5,390 bases of DNA from Chloroflexota bacterium (GTDB taxonomy: Bacteria; Chloroflexota; Anaerolineae; Anaerolineales; UBA4823). Below the pieces are notes generated by a model. That model was not told the DNA's origin, ran no database searches, and saw only the letters and a list, made by a program, of their open reading frames with translations. Location: contig JAUWLJ010000176.1 of the NCBI GenBank assembly GCA_030613705.1, positions 1 to 5,390 of the forward strand. The letters are read 5' to 3'. Shown here in pieces: positions 1-4,941 of the stretch. A program made the translations under genes and the position numbers. Positions within the stretch are counted from its first letter, which is position 1; the number at the start of each line of letters is the position of its first letter.

Positions 1-225
1 CGCCGCCCCTGGCGTAAGCAGGGTTTGGGATTGGCGCTCTTGCTGCACACATTTGGCGAGTTCTACCGGCGGGAGAAGCCCAGAGTTGGTCTGGGTGTGG
101 ACGCCCAGAACCTGACTGGCGCCTTGCGCCTGTATGAACGGGCGGGCATGCATTCCGATCCTGAGCGCCAGTACGTTATCTATGAGAAGGAACTGCGCCC
201 GGGTGAGGATTTGAGAACTCAATGA
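1..225 (+). CDS. GNAT family N-acetyltransferase, C-terminal part (5' end outside window)
   Basis: The frame is open from base 1 to a TGA at 223-225 and gives 74 residues; the start lies upstream of the window. The visible part begins inside GNAT motif A, the acetyl-CoA pyrophosphate loop, with RKQGLG at residues 5-10 (R-x-x-G-x-G). Helix alpha 3 follows, then the motif B region GVDAQNLTGALRLYERAG at residues 32-49 and a closing strand (YVIYEKEL). This is the same domain as the C-terminal half of the tandem GNAT gene at 1741-2775, matching 14 of 18 residues in the motif B block, so the full protein may also have two domains. GNAT enzymes transfer an acetyl group from acetyl-CoA to an amine; the substrate here is unknown. 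The gene ends 21 bp before the MFS gene, so the two are probably co-transcribed. The family call is firm, the role is open. Confidence 0.9.
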   Translation, partial: RRPWRKQGLGLALLLHTFGEFYRREKPRVGLGVDAQNLTGALRLYERAGMHSDPERQYVIYEKELRPGEDLRTQ

Positions 226-246
226 ATCGCTCAAAAGAGGATTCTG

Positions 247-1527
247 ATGACGACTGAGAGCGTTGGAAAGACCGGCAGGGTGGAAGGGCCTGCCAGCGCA
301 CAATCGGAATCTACCCCCTTGATTTCCCGTAAGATGCTGTTATTCATGGTGGCAATGGTGCTGGCGAACATAGGTGGAAACATGTATGGGCCGCTTCTGC
401 CGCTCTACTTAAAGTCTTTAAATGCCAGCGTGGTCCAGATTGGGTTGTTCTTTACACTATCCCAAATCGTCCCTCTGGCTTTACAGATATTGGGCGGCTG
501 GATCTCCGACTCGCTGGGTCGCCTGCGCAGCATCGCCATGGGCAGCGTCGCGGGTGTGTTCTCATACATCGGTTTGATCCTGGCACCGACCTGGCAGTGG
601 CTACTGGTGGGCGAAGGGCTGTCTTCAATCACACGCTCACTGGTGGGCCCGAGTTTCAGTGCTTTCATCGCCGAAGAATCGGCAGAGGAGAGCCGGGCGC
701 GCGTTTTCGGTATCACCGAGACCATTTTCATGGTTGTGGCTGTTGTCGGACCTCCCTTGGGTGGTTGGCTGGCAGATACCTATGGTTTCCGGATCATGTT
801 GGGAGTCGCAGGTGGTTTATATCTAATCGCAACAATAATCCGCGTCGCAATGGCTCGCAGCGCCGCCCAAACTAAAGAGTCTGACCCGCAAAAACTGTCT
901 GTAACCAGCCTCAAGCGCGATTTGGGCTTGATGGTGGGCATGATTATGGCAGGTGGAGTAATTAGCTGGATCCTTCTCACTGATGGTGTGCGGGACGTGG
1001 CTTTCTCGCTGTCTTTTACTCTGGTACCGATTTATCTGCAGGATATTGGCGGTATGTCAATTCAACAGATCGGTTGGCTCGAGTCTATCTTTGGCATCTT
1101 CATGATGTTAGTCACCATACCGGCAGGATGGCTTGCAGACCGAAAGGGTGATCGGGTGCCGATCGTGCTTGGTTTTCTGCTCGAATTTGCCGCCATGATG
1201 GCTTTCATCCGGGTATCTGATTTTATCGGTTATGCGCTTGCCTGGGCTTTGTTTGGTCTGGGGGTAGGCATGATGTCTCCCGCCTACCAGTCGCTGATCA
1301 GCAAAGCAGTCCCGGAAAAGATGCGTGGGACAGCCTTCGGTTTTTTCCAAACCAGCTTGGGTGTGGTCTCCCTACCAGCTCCATGGATTGGCGCCCAGTT
1401 GTGGGAACGAGTAAGCCCACGCTTCAACTTTACCCTGACGGCTTGGTTAGGTTTGCTATCCATTATCCCAGTCTGGTTCAAATTTAAATTACCGGATAAA
1501 GATGAACAGGCTGATTCAAATCAATAG
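247..1527 (+). CDS. MFS transporter, 12-helix, probable drug/metabolite:H+ antiporter
   Basis: This is a 426-residue integral inner-membrane protein of usual MFS length. A hydrophilic tail of about 29 residues precedes TM1 (about 30-52). Further helices lie near 62-84, 96-113, 117-140, 153-177, 181-204, 235-262, 273-295, 303-321, 325-347, 360-382 and 393-413. MFS motif A is clear in the TM2-TM3 loop, GGWISDSLGRLR at 83-94, with its degenerate repeat GWLADRKGDR at 294-303 in the second half. GPPLGG at 168-173 in TM5 resembles antiporter motif C of proton-driven drug exporters, so export is more likely than uptake. The substrate cannot be read. The ATG at 247 has AAAAGAGG at 233-240 with a 6-nt spacer, which supports this start. 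It follows the partial GNAT gene by 21 bp, as in an operon. Its TAG stop touches the possible target duplication of the element at 1531-1698. Confidence 0.93.
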   Translation: MTTESVGKTGRVEGPASAQSESTPLISRKMLLFMVAMVLANIGGNMYGPLLPLYLKSLNASVVQIGLFFTLSQIVPLALQILGGWISDSLGRLRSIAMGSVAGVFSYIGLILAPTWQWLLVGEGLSSITRSLVGPSFSAFIAEESAEESRARVFGITETIFMVVAVVGPPLGGWLADTYGFRIMLGVAGGLYLIATIIRVAMARSAAQTKESDPQKLSVTSLKRDLGLMVGMIMAGGVISWILLTDGVRDVAFSLSFTLVPIYLQDIGGMSIQQIGWLESIFGIFMMLVTIPAGWLADRKGDRVPIVLGFLLEFAAMMAFIRVSDFIGYALAWALFGLGVGMMSPAYQSLISKAVPEKMRGTAFGFFQTSLGVVSLPAPWIGAQLWERVSPRFNFTLTAWLGLLSIIPVWFKFKLPDKDEQADSNQ

Positions 1528-1530
1528 TTT

Positions 1531-1698
1531 TAAGAGATACGCAGTTCATGTCATTGTTTACTCCAGTGTTCTCTCCTGGGTCGAGGAGCTTGCGACGAGA
1601 AATCCCTGAAGAGACCGCTTGCAAGACACCTAATTAGAGATTTCTCGCTCCTTTCGTCGCTCGAAATGACATTTAAACCACCAACTGCGTAAGTCCTA
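1531..1698. mobile_element. Candidate 168-bp MITE-like non-coding element with terminal inverted repeats
   Basis: The ends are imperfect inverted repeats of 16 bp: 1531-1546 reads TAAGAGATACGCAGTT, and 1683-1698, reverse-complemented, reads TAGGACTTACGCAGTT. They match at 13 of 16 positions, and the inner 8 bp (ACGCAGTT) match perfectly. AGTTT stands directly outside both ends, at 1526-1530 and 1699-1703, and may be a 5-bp target-site duplication; five bases alone could be chance. Inside are further nested inverted repeats and no ORF of note. Short length, terminal repeats, flanking direct repeat and intergenic position together suggest a non-autonomous miniature transposable element moved by a transposase elsewhere. 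The alternative is a dispersed palindromic repeat or a long structured intergenic RNA. Only one copy is visible, so mobility is inference. Confidence 0.55.
1548..1672. repeat. Nested inverted repeats inside the intergenic element
   Basis: Two arm pairs are visible inside the terminal repeats. ATGTCATT at 1548-1555 is perfectly complementary to AATGACAT at 1665-1672. CGAGAAATCCCT at 1596-1607 pairs with AGAGATTTCTCG at 1636-1647 at 11 of 12 positions, across a 28-nt loop. Each half also has TCGAG between these arms (1581-1585, and its complement CTCGA at 1660-1664). A small local stem is CTCCT at 1573-1577 with AGGAG at 1584-1588. Transcribed from either strand, the stretch would fold into a long interrupted hairpin that could reduce read-through or stabilise the end of the MFS transcript. 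No strong T-run follows, so I do not call it a classical terminator. The core resembles dispersed repeats I recall from other bacteria with a GTCATTTCGAG...GAGAAATCTC pattern. Confidence 0.6.
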
Positions 1699-1740
1699 AG
1701 TTTATCAATAATTAATAATTATCAAAGAGAGGAATATGAA
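1699..1740 (+). promoter_or_regulatory. AT-rich leader and ribosome binding site of the tandem GNAT gene
   Basis: Between the element and the start codon lies a very AT-rich stretch containing the heptamer AATAATT twice in tandem (1707-1713, 1714-1720) and TTATCAA twice (1702-1708, 1719-1725). It could hold a -10 box or act as an unstructured leader, but no convincing -35/-10 pair is present. AAAGAGAGG at 1724-1732 is a good Shine-Dalgarno sequence, 8 nt before ATG 1741, and decides that start. An ATG at 1736 in another frame reads only Met-Lys-stop and is too close to the ribosome binding site to matter. The ribosome binding site is secure; the promoter role is not. Confidence 0.45.
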
Positions 1741-2775
1741 ATGACTGCTCAAACAGTGAGTCAAGGAAGAATTGAATTACCCTATGCACCAGATTTAAGA
1801 GACTTGATCTTCCGCGGCTTCCAAGGGGTATCGGATTACCAGAATATTTTGGATTTGATCAATGCCAGCAAGAGGCCCGACCAGATCGACCGTACGGATA
1901 CATTGGATGATGTCGTTCGGTATTACGAGCATCTAAATAACAGTGATCCATACCAGGATATGCTGTTCGCCGAAGTCGAAGGTCAATCGATCGCTTATGG
2001 GCGCGTCGAATGGGCAATTGACGAAGAAAGCAAGTGGTTGGGCTTCCATATTGCGTTTTCGCATCCAGATTGGCGCCGAAAGGGTATTGGCGCCGCCATG
2101 CTGCGCTACCTGGAAGATCATCTTCGCCAAATATCACAAGAGCTTCTGGATGAGGGGGTGATCACAGAGGCCCCCCCCCGATATTTTGATACATTCATTT
2201 CTGATACGGAGGTCGGTAAGGAAGCCTTATTAAAAAAAGCTGGATACAAACCTGTTCGATTTAGCTACTCGATGGTGCGCCCCTTATCCGAGCCAGTCGA
2301 TGTTGCTCCCATGCCAGAAGGGTTGGAAATTCGCACCGTACAACTCGATCAATTCCGCCAGCTGTGGGAAGCAGACCAGGAAGCATTCAAGGATCATTGG
2401 GGTTATGTTGAAGGCACCGAAAAGGATTACCAGCGTTGGTTGAAGGACCCGCTCAATGATCCTGACCTGTGGAAAGTTGCCTGGGAAGGCGATCAGGTTG
2501 CAGGTATGGTATTAAATTTCTTGAACGAGAAAGAAAACGAAGAATATCATCGTCTGCGTGGTTGGACGGAAAACATCAGTGTTCGCAAACCCTGGCGGCG
2601 GCGTGGTTTGGCAAGTGCCCTGCTCACCCGCAGTCTGCAAATGTTCAAGGTTATGGGCATGGACCACGCTGCCCTGGGCGTAGACACACAAAATTTAACC
2701 GGCGCGCTGGATCTTTACGAGGGTGTCGGCTTCATTGTGGAGAAGCGGCATACCGCCTACCGGAAGAAACTGTAG
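1741..2775 (+). CDS. Tandem-domain GNAT family N-acetyltransferase
   Basis: This 344-residue protein, probably cytosolic, is made of two GNAT domains. The N-terminal domain spans about residues 20-180, with motif A at 112-117 (RRKGIG) after the strand WLGFHIAFSHPDW, and a degraded motif B near 150-175. The C-terminal domain spans about 195-344, with motif A at 286-291 (RRRGLA, preceded by NISVRKPW) and motif B at 313-330 (GVDTQNLTGALDLYEGVG). Both domains keep the R-x-x-G-x-G/A loop that holds the acetyl-CoA pyrophosphate, so neither is clearly dead. Two-domain GNATs include mycothiol synthase MshD-like proteins, but nothing here shows that substrate. The C-terminal domain is a diverged paralogue of the protein at 1-225. 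ATG 1741 is supported by AAAGAGAGG at 8 nt. A run of nine C at 2171-2179 encodes part of Ala-Pro-Pro in the N-terminal domain and could be prone to slippage. Confidence 0.92.
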   Translation: MTAQTVSQGRIELPYAPDLRDLIFRGFQGVSDYQNILDLINASKRPDQIDRTDTLDDVVRYYEHLNNSDPYQDMLFAEVEGQSIAYGRVEWAIDEESKWLGFHIAFSHPDWRRKGIGAAMLRYLEDHLRQISQELLDEGVITEAPPRYFDTFISDTEVGKEALLKKAGYKPVRFSYSMVRPLSEPVDVAPMPEGLEIRTVQLDQFRQLWEADQEAFKDHWGYVEGTEKDYQRWLKDPLNDPDLWKVAWEGDQVAGMVLNFLNEKENEEYHRLRGWTENISVRKPWRRRGLASALLTRSLQMFKVMGMDHAALGVDTQNLTGALDLYEGVGFIVEKRHTAYRKKL

Positions 2776-2779
2776 AAGG

Positions 2780-2829
2780 TTGGTATAGATCCTGGCTTTG
2801 GTTTACAATCAAGCAGCGAATGTAAACCA
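2780..2829 (+). promoter_or_regulatory. Putative promoter overlapped by a perfect 9-bp inverted repeat, upstream of the HAD gene
   Basis: TGGTTTACA at 2799-2807 and TGTAAACCA at 2821-2829 are perfect inverted repeats with a 13-nt spacer. TACAAT at 2804-2809 matches the -10 consensus at 5 of 6 positions and lies partly in the left arm. TTGGTA at 2780-2785 is a 4-of-6 match to a -35 box at a spacing of 18 bp. Transcription would then start near the middle of the repeat, an arrangement typical of a repressor operator. As RNA the repeat would form a weak AU-rich hairpin, but the CCAAACTAGG that follows has no T-run, so a terminator is unlikely. The repeat is certain, the regulatory reading is inference. 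Confidence 0.4.
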
Positions 2830-2846
2830 CCAAACTAGGAGCAGGA

Positions 2847-3455
2847 ATGTCAATTCGAGCCGTTATTTTCGATCTGGGCGGGGTGCTTGTCCGCACGGAG
2901 AATCGGGCCCCTCGCACCCAGCTAGCCGTCCGACTGGGATTAACTTATGATGAACTTAGCGCTCTGGTCTTCGATAGCCAGAGTTCTCACCAGGCGATGA
3001 AAGGTGAGATCACTACTGCTGAACACTGGGAAGCTATCCGCAAAACGCTTGGAGTCTCAAAAAAAGAATTCCCACAGGTTCCCCTGGAATTCTGGGGCGG
3101 TGATGCACTGGATGAAGATCTGATCAATTACCTGCGCAATTTGCGCCCGCGCTATAAAACCGCTCTGCTCAGTAATGCCTGGGATGATCTGCGCCAGATG
3201 ATCGAGGAAATTTGGAAGATCGATGATGCTTTCGACCAGATATTAATTTCGGCAGAAGTCGGTCTGGTAAAACCTGGTCGGCTTATGTACGAGAGGATTA
3301 TCTCCAATTTAGGGGTAAAACCAGCCGAGGCGGTTTTCGTGGATGATTTCCCACAAAATGTTGAAGCCGCCAAGGCTGCTGGTTTAGAGGCGATCCATTT
3401 TCTTGGACCAGACCAGGCTCTGGGGGACCTGCAAAGCCTGCTTGATGGTAAATAA
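2847..3455 (+). CDS. HAD-superfamily hydrolase (subfamily IA-like), probable phosphatase
   Basis: This is a 202-residue protein of normal size for a subfamily I HAD hydrolase with an alpha-helical cap (about residues 16-85), probably cytosolic. All four HAD motifs are visible: motif I FDLGGVL with nucleophile Asp9, motif II LLSN with Ser109, motif III Lys142 in GLVKP, and motif IV VFVDD with Asp166-Asp167 binding Mg2+. The position two after the nucleophile is Gly11 instead of the usual general-acid Asp. The same DLG pattern is known from YihX-type sugar-phosphate phosphatases, so it does not rule out activity. The likely reaction is hydrolysis of a small phosphate ester; the substrate is unknown, and a dehalogenase or other C-X hydrolase is less likely. 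The ATG at 2847 has AGGAG at 2837-2841 with a 5-nt spacer. A terminator-like hairpin begins 13 bp after its stop. Confidence 0.9.
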   Translation: MSIRAVIFDLGGVLVRTENRAPRTQLAVRLGLTYDELSALVFDSQSSHQAMKGEITTAEHWEAIRKTLGVSKKEFPQVPLEFWGGDALDEDLINYLRNLRPRYKTALLSNAWDDLRQMIEEIWKIDDAFDQILISAEVGLVKPGRLMYERIISNLGVKPAEAVFVDDFPQNVEAAKAAGLEAIHFLGPDQALGDLQSLLDGK

Positions 3456-3468
3456 TTACTAAGTGATC

Positions 3469-3516
3469 AAGGACGAAAGTAAATCTGGGTAGAATCTTTC
3501 GTCCTTTACATTTTAT
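3469..3516 (+). terminator. Probable intrinsic terminator after the HAD gene
   Basis: AAGGACGAAAG at 3469-3479 and CTTTCGTCCTT at 3496-3506 form a perfect 11-bp stem with a 16-nt loop. The stretch that follows is T-rich (TTTACATTTTAT, 3505-3516). It starts 13 bp after the HAD stop codon and ends before the amidase ribosome binding site, the expected place for a terminator. The T-tract is interrupted by ACA and the stem has only moderate GC, so termination may be partial. The loop holds TAGAAT (3490-3495), a possible -10 box for the amidase gene. Confidence 0.6.
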
Positions 3517-3527
3517 CCTGTCCTGTT

Positions 3528-3540
3528 GGAGGATATGACT
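3528..3540 (+). promoter_or_regulatory. Ribosome binding site that sets the amidase start
   Basis: GGAGG at 3528-3532 is a near-perfect Shine-Dalgarno sequence. The in-frame candidates downstream are ATG 3535 (2 nt away, too close) and ATG 3541 (8 nt away, ideal). The in-frame TTG at 3526 overlaps the Shine-Dalgarno itself and is not credible. The start is therefore placed at 3541. Confidence 0.8.
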
Positions 3541-4932
3541 ATGGATCTCAACTATCTGACATTGGCTGAGGCTTCAGATTTAATTGCCAAACAAGAGGTC
3601 TCATGCGAAGAGCTCACGCAGGCGCATCTTGATCGCATTTCCGAAATGGATTCCAAATTAAATTGCTTCATAACGCGCACTCCAGAAATTGCTCTCAAAC
3701 GAGCCAGGGCATTGGATACAGAGATCAAAAACGGTATTTCCCGGGGTCCTTTGCATGGCATCCCAATTGCGCTAAAAGATCTCTTTGAGACGCGCGATAT
3801 TCCCACCACGGCAGGGTCGCTCTTCCTCAAAGATTGGGTACCCGAGGCTGATGGTGTGGTCGTTGAGCGATTGAATGCCGCTGGCGCAGTCAACCTTGGC
3901 AAGCTTAACATGCACGAAATCGCCCTCGGGGTGACCAATAACAATCCCCATTATGGTGCTTGTCATAATCCCTGGGATCTGGAGCGCACTCCAGGTGGGT
4001 CGTCTGGTGGCAGCGGGTCCGCCTTGGCAGCTGGCTTGTGCATGGGATCCATGGGTAGTGATACCGGCGGCTCGATCCGCATCCCAGCATCTTTGAGTGG
4101 CGTGGTTGGTTTGAAGCCTACATTTGGACGGGTCAGTTTGCGAGGGGTGGTGCCCTTAAGCTGGAACCTGGATCATCCTGGGCCAATGGCACGCCGAGTA
4201 GAAGGTGCTGCATTACTCCTTCAGGTCATCGCCGGATATGATCCTGAAGACCCTGTTTCGGTTGATATGGATGTACCCGATTACCCGGCTCAGTTAGATG
4301 GTAATGTACGCGGCTGGCGAGTAGCGCTGGCTGAAGATCCCTTTTTCACCAAGGCGGATGCGGATGTTTTAGCTGCCGTGCGTGCCGCGGCAGAGGTTTT
4401 CGCCAGCCTGGGCGCACAGGTCAGTTTTATGGAATTCCCCGGCGCCTATGAGGCGGCAAAGGATAATGGGCTGATGGTCACCAGTGATGCGGCGGCATTT
4501 CACCAGGAACGCCTTACTGATCTGCCTGAGAAGTTTGGAGAAGATATCCGCCAGCGTTTGGAGATAGGCGCGGCTTACACTTCCAGCGAGTATAGTCTCG
4601 CACGCAGAAATCAGACTGTATTACGCCGCAAGTTTGAACAGTTTTTTAATGAATATGATCTCCTGCTAACTGCGACCACGCCAATCGCTGCTCCGCTGCT
4701 GGAAGGTCCAGATGCGGTTGAACAAGCGCGCACCCTGACCCGATTCACAGCCCCCTTCAACTTTAGCGGTTTGCCGGCGATTTCGCTTCCCTGCGGATTT
4801 ACTGATCGGGGTCTGCCAATTGGCTTGCAAATCGTCACCCGCCCCTGGGGAGAGGCTGCGTTACTGCGAGCTGCCCAGGCTTATGAAAGTGCAACTGAAT
4901 GGCACCAGCGCCGACCGAATTTGAGTGGGTAA
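3541..4932 (+). CDS. Amidase signature (AS) family enzyme, GatA-like but probably free-standing amidase
   Basis: The 463-residue product hydrolyses, or transfers ammonia from, a carboxamide using a Ser-cisSer-Lys triad. All three residues are visible: Lys79 in ALKD, cis-Ser154 in PGGSSGGS (151-158), and nucleophile Ser178 in GSDTGGSIR (172-180), with the usual 24-residue spacing between the serines. The length fits the family. The sequence resembles GatA, the amidase subunit of the tRNA-dependent amidotransferase. However, after the catalytic core it reads DHPGPM (211-216) where GatA, as I recall it, usually has a DQIGP-like stretch, and no gatB or gatC is present. A small-molecule amidase, such as an amide, biuret or allophanate-type hydrolase, is more likely, though the substrate is unknown. 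No signal peptide is seen, so it is cytosolic. It follows a terminator-like hairpin and is followed after 9 bp by a GNAT gene, probably in one transcript. Confidence 0.93.
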   Translation: MDLNYLTLAEASDLIAKQEVSCEELTQAHLDRISEMDSKLNCFITRTPEIALKRARALDTEIKNGISRGPLHGIPIALKDLFETRDIPTTAGSLFLKDWVPEADGVVVERLNAAGAVNLGKLNMHEIALGVTNNNPHYGACHNPWDLERTPGGSSGGSGSALAAGLCMGSMGSDTGGSIRIPASLSGVVGLKPTFGRVSLRGVVPLSWNLDHPGPMARRVEGAALLLQVIAGYDPEDPVSVDMDVPDYPAQLDGNVRGWRVALAEDPFFTKADADVLAAVRAAAEVFASLGAQVSFMEFPGAYEAAKDNGLMVTSDAAAFHQERLTDLPEKFGEDIRQRLEIGAAYTSSEYSLARRNQTVLRRKFEQFFNEYDLLLTATTPIAAPLLEGPDAVEQARTLTRFTAPFNFSGLPAISLPCGFTDRGLPIGLQIVTRPWGEAALLRAAQAYESATEWHQRRPNLSG

Positions 4933-4941
4933 TACATTCTT

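Noticed and set aside
405..731. A 108-residue minus-strand frame inside the MFS gene
   Set aside because: The + strand encodes well-formed membrane helices and motif A here; the reverse product has no recognisable domain.
1596..1647. Classical intrinsic terminator after the MFS gene
   Set aside because: The stem is good (11 of 12), but the bases after it are CTCCTTTCGTCG with no T-tract. It is better explained as part of the inverted-repeat element.
1736..1744. Two-codon mini-ORF (ATG AAA TGA) overlapping the GNAT start
   Set aside because: It lies only 3 nt after the ribosome binding site, too close for efficient initiation, and is most likely a chance result of the AT-rich leader.
2227..2237. 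A-rich run (tta aaa aaa gct) as a programmed frameshift site
   Set aside because: The frame continues normally into a complete second GNAT domain, and no stimulating stem-loop or useful alternative frame is evident.
3526..3540. TTG 3526 or ATG 3535 as the amidase start
   Set aside because: TTG overlaps the GGAGG ribosome binding site, and ATG 3535 is only 2 nt after it. ATG 3541 has an 8-nt spacer and begins where family similarity begins.
3552..3944. A 130-residue minus-strand frame inside the amidase gene
   Set aside because: The + strand carries the conserved AS-family N-terminal region and catalytic Lys79; the reverse frame has no ribosome binding site or family resemblance.
3541..4932. 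A true GatA subunit of the tRNA amidotransferase
   Set aside because: The catalytic residues fit, but no gatB or gatC lies near and the stretch after the core (DHPGPM) differs from the GatA pattern as I recall it. GatA cannot be fully excluded, since gat genes may be scattered.
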